From the NCBI RefSeq assembly GCF_030936135.1, contig NC_082599.1, forward strand, positions 5,628,847 through 5,692,846: a DNA stretch of 64,000 bases, written 5' to 3'. Below, one piece after another: positions 51,001-60,394 of the stretch. This DNA comes from Gavia stellata (lineage: Eukaryota > Chordata > Aves > Gaviiformes > Gaviidae). A program made the position numbers and the translations under genes. A model generated the notes under the pieces. That model did not search any database. It was not told the DNA's origin and saw only the letters and a program-made list of their open reading frames with translations. Numbering within the stretch: the stretch's first letter is position 1; every line of letters begins with the position of its first letter.

Positions 51001-54000
51001 ATAACAGTTACAATTATTATTATTTACTCATATTATCAGTGTGCTGAAAAGCACCAGGCATGGCCTTGATCTCTACCGCACTATGTACTGTGCAAACTAT
51101 AAGTTAGAAGGACAGCTCAAGACAATCTAAGTACAAACCAAGGCTCAAGAGAAATGTAACTCTTGATCTCAAGATATGGAGGACTATAGGGAAACAATTA
51201 ACTCAATGCATCTTAAACTACTGGTAGAGACTGTGGCCTGAAATCCAGTAAGTAAAGTGAAAAGGGCCTTCTCCTTGACCTTAGTGGGTCTGAGCTCAGG
51301 CCTCAAGAGACTGTCAAGGCTAGCAGTAGGGCTGTTTGCAAAGATGGCATCAAAACCAACTTAAAACAAAACCTGCTAGACATGTGCATGTTTAGGTATG
51401 AAAAAATCCCTCTTTCCATGGAAATTTTCCATTCTCATCCAAAACCCAACAAGTAACAAAATCTTCACAAAATTTCAAATCAGATATCAGCTGCTCAAGG
51501 AGCTGTAATTCAAATTCTTCATGCCCCCATGTTCTTTTGTGGTTTGAACTTCTCCATGAGATAACAGCTCTGACAGAGCTGTCAGAGTCAAGGACTTGAC
51601 TGACCATGAAAGATTAGGAGTTTAAGATATGCAAGTTAGTGTCTCCATGAAGGACAACAGCTTTTCCAACAACAAATATTCCAGTTTATTTAAAATACTC
51701 CCAGGTTCAATTTTTCGTCAGAAATTACCATTTTTCTGTGGCAAATCCTGATATTAATTTTGTTGTTTGTTCCTAGCAGAATTCTTCATGGAGAGGTGAA
51801 CAACTATTTTTCAGTCATCGCTGGGATGTAAACCTTTGCATTAAATATGGGCTGAGCAAAAAAAGCTGCAATGGAGAGGAAGAGCCTATCTCAGAGGAAT
51901 CACTTATGGCAGGGAGCATTATACAGCTTCCAAGTGTTTTTCCCTGCAAATTTCATCAATCAACCCACTTCTAGTTAATGCCTTGTTATTACGATGATTC
52001 CCCCTCTCTCAATATCTAAAGCAAGCAAACAGACCCTTAACAGTGGTGTCCTCATCTCATAAAGCCCACTCACATCTTAAATTTCAGGTAAGTCTGAAAA
52101 ATCTCCTTTTTGGCATGGATGCCAAAACCCCTGCAGAACATGGTTTGCCTTACTTAGCCTTGCCTTACTTAGCCTTTGGCCTAAAAACTTCTCTTCTTCA
52201 GGCCTGAGCTTGGAATGGAAAGTGTGCTCCAGGCCACTCAAAGGAGGTTGTGGTGCATTTCATGTCACCCTTGCTATGGACAAGTTACTATCAGTTACTA
52301 CAACTTAGCTGACAGATGGTAACTTGTCAAACCAGAGGAATTTAATTGCTTTCCATCTTTGATCTCTTATGACAGATAGAGCTACTGTCCTGGGTTTTAT
52401 CACCAAAATGCATCTCAGTTTAAGCAGTCATCATACTAATCTCAACCTAACTCTGCTAATGATCTCAGTGATGGCCATGGTGGCTTTGGCAGTGCTTCAA
52501 GCAAGATGATAATGAGGGACCTTCTTCCCCTACAAATACTCCACTGGAGTCCTTCACTAGCAGTTTATGGTGCACATATAAAACCAAACAAAATTATCTT
52601 GATGCACAGCATTTCACAAACTGAACCAAGAGCAAAAAGTTCAACTTGTCCGGACTTCAGAATCTTCTGGGTAAAAGCTATGGGTTCATCTCAGGAATGG
52701 GATAACCTGTGAAATGCTCAGTACTACGGACACCTTCAAACTAGATTTGAGCCATCCAGGAACTGTCTTTTCCTTGCTGCCTTCCATGTCTATATGATCT
52801 TGTGCTGTGGCCTTGGCAGATCTCACAAGCTAAGCTGATCATGATGCTCAGCAACTGAAAAAGGAATATAAAGAGGGACACCAACTGGGGGAGACTGCAG
52901 GGATGCTGTGAATGACAGACATTCTTTTCATTAAGACACAACAGGGAAAATGACATATTACTTCTAGAAAACTGGCATTATAACTGATGTGCCTTGGGAA
53001 GTTCGTTCATTAGTGGCCATTAAAGGTTGTCATGGAAATAGGACAATAGCATTGGCATCATAGTCATATTTCAGGGCAGATCAGATGCCGAGAGTAAAAC
53101 TGAGCTCCTTCTGCTTGGGCTACAAGAGCTCCAAGTTAGAAAGATAATGTCAACCCAAAATACTGTGTTTTACCTCACTTGTATGGATCATGAACCCTGA
53201 ATCCTGAATGAACCTTGGCCTGCCAGAATAAGTCAGAACCTTTCTGATGCACCAGAATGAATATTCAGGATGAAATGAAGTGAGCAATCAGAGGAGCTTT
53301 GCGCAGTTTCTGGTTGCATTGCATACATCTTACTCAGGTGTGCCTAAAACCTAGATGTAGACACAGAGTTATGTGATGAAAAGCAAGAATAAGGTGAGAA
53401 CATGCCCTATAGCTCTCTCTTGAATCCTTGACCACCCTTCCTTCCTGTGACTGAATGAAGAAAAACTCACTAAGACAGAAACGATCACCCTTTTAATATG
53501 CTGTAATGTCTCTCAGCCTATCTAAGTTTAGGCAGAGGGTAAACTGAAAATGTAATTGCCTTAGGAACAAGACAGACTCTTCCTGGAGGTAATTCAGCCC
53601 ACAAGAGATCTGAATTAACCTCCGAAGAGCCTCTCTTTCCAGGGGCTATACAGGAAACTTACAAAAATTACATGCCTAATGAGGGTACTTCAACTAGCTG
53701 CCTGCATTTAGACGGGTTGAATCAAGGTTTAGTAATTACATGGAGTCCTTACACAAAAAGAGAATTGAACTTCAACAAGTTTCCACTCCTAGAGCTCCCT
53801 TGTAACTATTGCAATAGCCGAAGAGGTTCATTGAATGAAGAGGAGACTGCACCTCTAAAAAAAAAGGGTGTCTTTTCAGATGTTTGATGTTTGAAGATGT
53901 ACGGAGTGATTCACCTGACATATGTGAGATGTATCCTTTAGGATGAGGTGAATCGCACCCTGGTCTCCATTATTGGCATGACCTACACAGACTGCAAATG

Positions 54001-57000
54001 AAGTGTAAGTGTTGGTGACTACTTCTAATGTAGATGTCTGCACTGGAAACATCTAACTCAATCAGAGGAATCCCAGCCTTACTGCTATTCTTCCAGGGTC
54101 TTCCTGAGCAGGGAATAATGCATGGGATATGCCAGACAGAGTAGGCAGTACATCTGGAAGATTTTGCAAGCTGAAATTCTTTAAGATCTGCTGATAACCT
54201 TCCCCCAGTTCTTTCAGAGTTACCGGAGAGAGAGAGACAGCTCCATAAAGCAAGGATTAGGAAACTTGTACCTCCTCTGCGGGAAGGTCCTAGTGAGATC
54301 TTGCCAACCTTCCCTGCTATCTGTTTACAGGAAGGAGCAGGAGAACTACTGCCTGGTGCCCAAAACCACCCACATGTTTACCGCTGATCAGAAAAAGCAT
54401 TTCTGAAACTGCACACCCATGAATTCAAATCCTGCTTCGGACAGGATGGAAGTTTGGAAATTATCCAGATGTTTTATCTCACCTCAGCAGGAAGGCTTCT
54501 TTAGAGATAAACCAAAAGCTTAACAAGTGAGCAATTTTCATCCTTTTCTTATCTTCTGATAGGCTCAGCCAGCAAGCTGAATCTTGAGAATTTAGAAGTA
54601 TATGTATGTCCCTGACCAGAATAAATATGCCTTGGGCTATTAAATCAACCAGACTGGTCCAGGCTTGGGTGCAATGTTATGTATCTATGATGAATCTGGG
54701 CGGGGGGAGTTCCTAATCTGCACTTTCTTTTTGTTTACACCTGTCACTTGGCACCCTCCTCCTCTGAGAAGGTGAGGATCTGGGTTCATAATTGTAACCA
54801 AACCAATTTCAGCCAGACATAGGTATTGACATGTAGTTGTGGCACACAGAACTCCTGAAACAGCTGGGACTCGAAGTGCACTTGAACTTTGTTTTTTCCT
54901 TTTTCTCAAATTATCCATGTTTGCATCTCATCTTCTCTGAATCCTGGCAAAATTGGGCATCAATGGTAAAGAAAGACCTTAACACACCTTCATCAAAAGC
55001 ATTGTGCTGGCCTAACTCAGTTGTTAGTGGGAATCTGCTGAGCACCAAAAACCAAGAGTCCTTCCTTGGTATGAGAAAAGATGCACAAAAGCTGAAAGCT
55101 GTGGGAGACCTTGACCTCAGCCAACAGCAAATACTTTATCTGCTTGCTCTTATTACCTGGAAAATCTTCTTGGCATGATAGTCATCGACTTCAATGTTCA
55201 CTTCTTTCAGGAAGTTCTTGAGCTCTTTCAAGCTCATCTTGTTGTCTTTGTTTTTATCAGCTTTCCGCAGGCAGGTATGGATCCAGCTGCAGGATGATGT
55301 AAGGAAATCTTTCCAGGTCAGTGCCTAGCCTAAACACCACCCTTCTGCTGCCCATGGCAGAGGAGAAATCTGTTCTAAGGACTCTGAACCACCTCTCCAG
55401 CTGCTGTAAATCAGCGTGCTACCACTGAACAGCTTACATCATCTCACCTTCTGCTCTGAAAGAGCAAAATGGTGCTTTGGCAGAAGAAAATGTGCTGTAA
55501 TACAAGCGATCATGACCCGGGAGAAGCTTTTCACCATCTGGTCAAAGCTGGATCAGCTCTCTTTACCCTGTAGGAGTTTCTGGCCACAGCCAGAAACAGT
55601 CTGATTTCTCTTTTATGACAGAAAGTGCATTCTGCTCCAGACCGTTAAAAGGGGGTAGAGGAAAGATGAAAACAGCTCCCAAGTGGAGCTTGGTAAACTC
55701 ATTGTTACAGATTTGATCAATATTCAATATCAAGATGAACACTGAACAGAGATTCTCCAAAAGAAGCATTAATATTAATTTTTTTACTCACCTTCAGCTT
55801 CCGTATTTATATAGGGATTTCTACCTATATGTCTTAAGAATTTTGTTGTGAGCAGAATCAAACCAAACTTTGTGGGTCTTGGCTTCCCCTTGTGAAATGC
55901 ACAGGATCTATTACTCTATCGTACTGTGATAATAGTTCATAAAAGCTTGGTTTGTATAACTTTACTATATCTATGGATCTGGAGTAATTACTATAAAAAT
56001 GAGCTTCTTAATGTGATGCCAGTTAATTTGAACTGGGTCTCCCATGTTCTTTCAGTCTCTCAGAAAATAATGTTAGACAGGCATCATGGAACTGACTTTA
56101 ATTTGCTTTACTGTCAAATAAGAAAGGTCATCCAGAAAAATCTCCTATCTTTCAATAGAAAAATGATTGAACTAACAATTTGATCTCCACGAATGTAACC
56201 TTCCATGTCTTGCATAGGAAGCATTGCTTCAAACTCATTCTAAAAAAATCTTTAAAAAATGCACAATTTGGATGTTAAGCAGAGTAAACCTCAGGATTAG
56301 CAAATACCAGCTGAGACATATAGTACCACAACATTTTAACTGGGCCTTCCAAAATAATCCCAAAAAAGGGCGTTAACTAACAGCCTTAGGTGCTGTAGAC
56401 ATAACCCTGAAACAGTATTCACCACAGCTATGATTGCATGCAAATATTTCCGAACTATGGAGATATGTGTAAACTGTTTGTAAGTATTGGTTGTCTCATG
56501 GAAAGTTGAACTTTCTGTCTTTAAAAATCTTGGCAGGTGCTAAGCAATGACCTCACACCGCATCTGTCTTAGCCTGGTAATACTAATATTCCCCTTCTTT
56601 AGACATGGAAACCAAAATAAAGAGAGGCTACATTTCCCCAGCTCCCAAGGACACTCCAGGGCCCTGAACCAGGGTCTGGCTTGGACTGATTCTTCCCAGA
56701 AAACCAAGTTCGAGTCATGAAGCTCCCATGCGCAGAGGATGCTCCGCTGGGGGCACACCACCATCCACCCCAGGGTGGAGAACCCCCCCTCCACCAGCTG
56801 TGCTCCAAAGAGCATCTGCTCAGCATGTCAGCATGGTGCCAATGGCAGTGCCACCCATTTATACGCAATCCCCACACCTTGGCTCCCCTTCATAGCCTTC
56901 CCTAAAACTAACAGGCAGGAGTAACATGGAACTCTAGCGAGCCAAGAGGAAATCCAGTCTGTCACAACCAGAGGTGAGCAGCAGGGTTGGATAACACTGT

Positions 57001-60000
57001 GTGTAGAAACTACTCTTTTTGCTCTAACCACTGCAAAAAAACACCTTTTTTTAAAAGTCTGCAGTCATTTCCATTGATCCTAAGCACCCAGGAGTCATGC
57101 ACATATCCAAAGTCAACTCTGGAAGGCAACATGTGGGCAGTAAATGCATCTGCAAAAGGTTATGCCCAGGTCCTGCCTGCGAATGGAGGATGCTTTCCTG
57201 TTACATCCCTTCCAGGGAAGCTGAGCAATGTAGGAGGGAAATCAGAGAGCCCATGAAGAAGAGCACAGGCACACAGCGGGCCCTCCTGCTGCAAGGGCAA
57301 GCAGCAAAGAGAGAAAAAGGAGACTACAGACAACTGGGGCCTCAGCCTGTTGTTTCAGCAAACAGCAGTGTTCAGTCCCCAAAACACCCAAACTCCCCAT
57401 GCATCTGGATCCCCTCAGGTTTGAGAGAGATTAGAGAAGCTGGATGAACTAAGCACTTCAACTGAAATTCTTCTCATCTGATACAAATGCCATTTTGCAG
57501 CTCTGGTTGTGGGTCTTCCTTTCACTTTACGCACCTACTTGGGCCTGGGTGAACTAGGAAAAAGCTGTTGCCATTCCTGTATACATCCAGAGAGAGCCTG
57601 CTTCATGCCTCTTGTTTTTAAAGGATCTGCCAGCTTCAGGGCTACCAGCTTTCTATTGGAAACCAGAGAGGGATGACTGAAACTACCTGGCAGATATCCC
57701 ATGAATGCGCTTGGAACAGAAATGCTGCAAAACTTCTGGTAAGTGATTTCCAACCAGAAGAAAAGCTCATACATAAATCCCAGAATCGAAGCAGGCAGTG
57801 CCACACTACTCAAATGAAAAGTCCCCTGTATTTTCTGGTCTAAATTCTTCCCTGCACACATACCTGCAATATTTGCTAAATAACCTATGCCAGCTTGTTG
57901 CAGGGTTGAATCTGAGGCTTAAGAAAACAGTACTGCATGTATAAGAACATCAGAAGTACTCATCAAGCATGTGGCAGTTTTATCTTTGTAGGAATACAGG
58001 ACTGGAAAGGACACATAAGACACTAAATCGAGTCCCTTGCTACCACAGGCAACTCCATCATCTTATAAACCGAACAAACCCCATCTGAAATTAGCAAGGT
58101 TTTTGCTTTCAATACTTATTTTCAAAATCTTGCTCATTCCTTACTTGCTTTGCAAGGTTTAGGAGGCTGGAAAAGATAGACTGCAAGGCAATTCTCTGGT
58201 CATGGGGGACAGGCAGGGGACCCAACACTTCTCCTCGTCTACTGACCCCTCCCCTTCTGTGCTCACAGATGCGGAGAACACTTCTGAGGTTTAAGGAAGA
58301 TCTGAGTAAGCCCATGCTGCCAAGCAAACCCAGTGAAGACTAAATTTAAAATCCCAGGCTTTAATTAAATATCATCAAATTTCAAATGAGAAATCATGCT
58401 GTTCTGTAATTCCAGGTTACGTTAAACGGCCTGAGACAATCCCAGATTGGAAGCCAGCACTGCACGGTAATTACTCTTCCAGAAATATGGCTTGCCTACC
58501 CACCCTATTTAGCTTCAGTTCTGCTTTCCAAAGACAGAGAGGCACTTTTCCACACTGGAAATTTACAGCCTTCTTCCCTTGCAAATGTCATTGTTATTTT
58601 CCCTCCCTTAGCAATCTTGCCTCTTCTTACGGGGAAGTTTTTCAGCAATATATTCAATCTGACACGCTCCAGGGACAACTTTCTGTAGCCCAGATTTTCC
58701 CCACACACTGTGGGGTGGGGGAAGCCATCAGACTTAAAAGGAAAATGCCAGGGTGCAACGTTTCCAACAGCACCAAAGTTTCAAGATTTCAGCTCGTATA
58801 GGGACCGCTCCCTACCACCACAGACATACAACTGATAACACTGCTGAGGAATGACCTTACAGCCTAGAGCTTGAAAAACCATTCAAAAAGACACTCATAG
58901 TGCAGGAGATGAGATAAACTCAGCATCCCATGCATATCAGAACTAATGGAGTCTGATTCCTCTAAACGAACAGCACTACGGTTGTGCAAGTGCTTATTAG
59001 ACTTCAGAGAATCCACAGAAGAGTAAAGCCTGATGAAAGCTCAGCATTTATGTGCCATCTCCTTCAACATCAGCACATTACCATCCAGCGGGAAACCCAC
59101 ATGGAGTGAAGCCTTGACTGAGGGCAGGACTCCCTGGTGCCTGCTCAGGCTTAGACTCCAGCTTTGTGATTTTTCCCAGCTGAGGATTTTGCATCTCCCC
59201 TTCTCTCCACAGATGCTTTGATGTTGAACACGGCATGAAGCTCACACAGCCTTCTCTCACTGAATACACTATCTGGTTTCCTCTCTGATAGCTGGATGCC
59301 TATCTTTGTGAAGCTTAAAGGAACTTAATATTTTATGACTGCTGCGGCTCTGTCAAATCAGGGTGAAATCAGCCAACAGGTTCATGTGATGGTCTGCGCC
59401 TCAGACACACAGGGACTGCAGAAAATCCATCAAAAACTGCACCCACAGATATTCTCTCTTTTTATATGGATGTGAGACCTGTGGTCACAAAGCAACTTAT
59501 TGAGTGAAATGCAGCCCTGGGGAAAATTCCCGTGAATTCAGCAGAGCCAGGGTTTCACCCAATAACTAACTCACTCGCTATTTCACAACTAATTCACCCT
59601 CCTTTCCTGCTCTGCTACTTTTCCCTTCCAATATCTGCATTGTGACTAGAGCAATTGCAAATTCTTTCAGGGAAAAACTTCCTCCCAAGCTGAGGCAAAT
59701 AAGGAGTATTTTCACTGAAGTCAGTGGAGCTACCCCAGAGTAACTTTGGCAGTCAGAAGAGGAGAATCAGTTCCCTCGCCTTGTATTACTGAGAAACACG
59801 ATAAACAGTATGGGCTTTTCATGCCTTGCCAAGAAGTGCCTGTCCTGGAGTTTACTGCAATGCAAGTGAAACAGTCCCCTGAAGAATACAAAAAATAATG
59901 ATTGTTTTATCTGGAGCTCCCTGAATGAGGCAATTCTTTGCTTAAGGAGCTATGTGAAGCCTGAATCCTCTTGCTTGTATCACTGTAAAACAACGAAAAA

Positions 60001-60394
60001 AAGCATTGGAAACCAGGGAGTTTGCCTGGGTGCAAAATCAGTGCGAGAGAAAACTCAGTGCCCAGGGCCAATAGGAAAAAAGGGGGTTAGTCTACTTTGT
60101 CCACCCACAGAGAAAGACAAGTGCATCTTTGTGTGCAATTAATCGCTTTATAAGGCAAAGGATACTGTTGGAGTTTCTGTTTCTGGTTCATGGAGTTGCT
60201 GTGGGCTATGATTTTCCCAAGGCCGGAGATCCAGTGGTTGGCATCATCCTCTGAACTTGCAATGAGGTCCAGGTTTTTCCGCTGGTCTTTGAAAATAATG
60301 GAAAAGCAGCGATACTCTGGGACATCCTTGGCGTATTTTTCCATACCTTCTGTTTTATGGCCTGACCTCACATCCCGAATATCTTCAATGGAGA
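29970..60394 (-). CDS. PLCD1: phospholipase C delta 1, 5'-partial, 13 exons in window
   Basis: Calcium-dependent phosphoinositide phospholipase C; cleaves PIP2 to IP3 and diacylglycerol at the plasma membrane. Exons in transcript order: 60394-60166, 55286-55157, 50822-50594, 49477-49276, 47484-47340, 46285-46136, 38922-38755, 37013-36857, 36542-36426, 34560-34382, 33849-33717, 30588-30439 and 30061-29970. They join in frame to 692 residues plus stop, all GT-AG. Domains by in-window residue: C-terminal half of PH (1-75), EF hands (about 80-190), X box (about 228-375), acidic linker (about 380-410), Y box (about 420-540), C2 (about 565-690). Catalytic residues known from rat PLC delta 1 are all present: His243 (rat 311), Glu273 (341), Asp275 (343), His288 (356), Glu322 (390), Lys370 and Lys372 (438, 440), Ser456 (522) and Arg483 (549). 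About 68 N-terminal residues, including the PIP2-binding face of the PH domain, are off the right edge. Symbol supported by similarity and by the neighbouring VILL. Confidence 0.95.
30439..30588 (-). CDS. PLCD1: PLCD1 exon, C2 domain core
   Basis: Completes Gly613 and runs to residue 662 plus one base. [20 protein letters not shown], then [20 protein letters not shown], carries the second C2 calcium loop (Asp, Asp, Asn). Its acceptor sits only about 18 nt from a 29-bp minisatellite. Confidence 0.97.
30607..30750 (-). repeat. 29-bp minisatellite, about 5 copies, in PLCD1 intron
   Basis: Units start at 30607 (28 bp), 30635, 30664, 30693 and 30722 (29 bp each). The core ggatggaggtcagagat is shared; copies 3 and 4 differ by about one base, while copies 1, 2 and 5 have a gctcacaaacaa-like or cttacaaatgg half. 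It begins 18 nt upstream, in transcript sense, of the C2 exon acceptor. Confidence 0.9.
32099..32175. repeat. 11-bp minisatellite, 7 copies
   Basis: Seven units of acccctccagc or atccctccagc, with two degraded units just to the left. In the large PLCD1 intron between 30589 and 33716. Confidence 0.92.
32865..33250 (+). repeat. degraded CR1 LINE fragment
   Basis: Blocks in CR1 order: gaggctgagagaggtcgagt, tcaacctggagaaggctaag, then ttcaaaactcatctgggcaa, ccctgagcaacttgagt, ctgctttgggcaagggctgg and gtcccttgcaacctgcatct. More diverged than the copies in VILL. Confidence 0.75.
33717..33849 (-). CDS. PLCD1: PLCD1 exon, start of C2 domain
   Basis: Residues 569-612 plus one base. [20 protein letters not shown], then KVTVEIHG, is the first C2 calcium-binding loop. 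Acceptor ctccgcag, donor gtaagg. Confidence 0.97.
34382..34560 (-). CDS. PLCD1: PLCD1 exon, end of Y box
   Basis: Residues 509-568. [20 protein letters not shown], then [18 protein letters not shown], is the end of the barrel and the hinge to C2. Acceptor atgttgcag, donor gtaaga. Confidence 0.97.
36045..36180 (+). repeat. ancient MIR-like SINE remnant
   Basis: gagtttgatttccacttctg followed by ccagagatttcaacac, then ttttcagtaagtgactgtgg and ccctttgttaaatggcaaga, matching the order of a MIR element. Diverged. In the PLCD1 intron next to the Y-box exon. Confidence 0.5.
36426..36542 (-). CDS. PLCD1: PLCD1 exon, Y box core
   Basis: Residues 470-508 plus one base. [20 protein letters not shown], then DLWNVGCQI, is the Y-box signature with substrate-binding Arg483. 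Acceptor ttctgtag, donor gtgagt. Confidence 0.97.
36857..37013 (-). CDS. PLCD1: PLCD1 exon, start of Y box
   Basis: Residues 418-469 plus one base. [20 protein letters not shown], then [20 protein letters not shown]; Ser456 matches the substrate-binding serine of rat PLC delta 1. The acceptor has two AGs two bases apart; phase selects the one giving Ser-Asp-Thr. Confidence 0.95.
38755..38922 (-). CDS. PLCD1: PLCD1 exon, end of X box and acidic X-Y linker
   Basis: Residues 362-417, phase 0 at both ends. [13 protein letters not shown] provides Lys370 and Lys372 that bind substrate phosphates. It is followed by the acidic linker [15 protein letters not shown], which in PLC enzymes shields the active site. 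The linker is about three residues longer than the rat one. Confidence 0.96.
38923..46135 (-). other. large PLCD1 intron
   Basis: 7.2-kb intron between the X-box and linker exons. No coding homology, tandem array or clear mobile element found by eye. The short open frames in it look random. Confidence 0.55.
46136..46285 (-). CDS. PLCD1: PLCD1 exon, X box continued
   Basis: Residues 312-361, phase 0 at both ends. [20 protein letters not shown] has the calcium ligand Glu322; ends with [12 protein letters not shown]. Acceptor gttctag, donor gtaagc. Confidence 0.96.
47340..47484 (-). CDS. PLCD1: PLCD1 exon, X box calcium ligands and second catalytic His
   Basis: Completes Arg263 and runs to residue 311. 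[20 protein letters not shown] holds the Glu273/Asp275 calcium ligands, and [15 protein letters not shown] holds catalytic His288. Acceptor gtttccag, donor gtaagg. Confidence 0.97.
47485..49275 (-). other. PLCD1 intron between X-box exons
   Basis: 1.8-kb intron. It has an A/G-rich purine stretch at about 47585-47720 and a CA-rich tract at its transcript-sense start (about 49240-49270). No genes seen. Confidence 0.55.
49276..49477 (-). CDS. PLCD1: PLCD1 exon, start of X box
   Basis: Residues 196-262 plus two bases. [35 protein letters not shown] and [18 protein letters not shown] open the TIM barrel. His243 in SSSHNTY is the first catalytic histidine. Acceptor atctggcag, donor gtaatg. Confidence 0.97.
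50594..50822 (-). CDS. PLCD1: PLCD1 exon, EF hands 2-4
   Basis: Residues 120-195 plus one base. [20 protein letters not shown] is the second EF hand; [15 protein letters not shown] and [10 protein letters not shown] follow in the degenerate lobe leading to the catalytic domain. Acceptor gtttacag, donor gtaggt. Confidence 0.95.
51010..51150 (+). repeat. amniote MIR1/AmnSINE-like remnant
   Basis: An attattattatttactc stretch, then caccaggcatgg, the segment ctatgtactgtgcaaactat and acaatctaagtacaaacc, in the order seen in ancient amniote SINEs (short ATT run, 'gcgctgtacaaac', 'cttacaatctaagt'). Confidence 0.5.
51151..55156 (-). other. rest of PLCD1 intron between EF-hand exons
   Basis: About 4 kb with no recognisable coding sequence or mobile element. 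Confidence 0.5.
55157..55286 (-). CDS. PLCD1: PLCD1 exon, EF hand 1
   Basis: Residues 76-119. [20 protein letters not shown] contains a canonical EF loop ([12 protein letters not shown], 86-97), then [20 protein letters not shown]. Acceptor catcctgcag, donor gtaata. Confidence 0.95.
55287..60165 (-). other. PLCD1 intron between PH and EF-hand exons
   Basis: 4.9-kb intron. A short stretch at 57988-58070 (ggactggaaaggacacataa, then gagtcccttgct) faintly recalls the reverse strand of an old CR1/L3 element. Otherwise nothing recognisable. Confidence 0.5.
60166..60394 (-). CDS. PLCD1: PLCD1 exon, second half of PH domain
   Basis: In-window residues 1-75 with two extra bases at each end. [37 protein letters not shown] and [12 protein letters not shown] are the last strands and C-terminal helix of the PH domain. 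Acceptor tttccacag, donor gtatcc. The first coding exons upstream are not in the window. Confidence 0.95.

Noticed and set aside
29970-60394. Calling the gene PLCD3 or PLCD4
   Set aside because: Residue-by-residue agreement with PLC delta 1, including exact catalytic spacing, and the VILL neighbour favour PLCD1.
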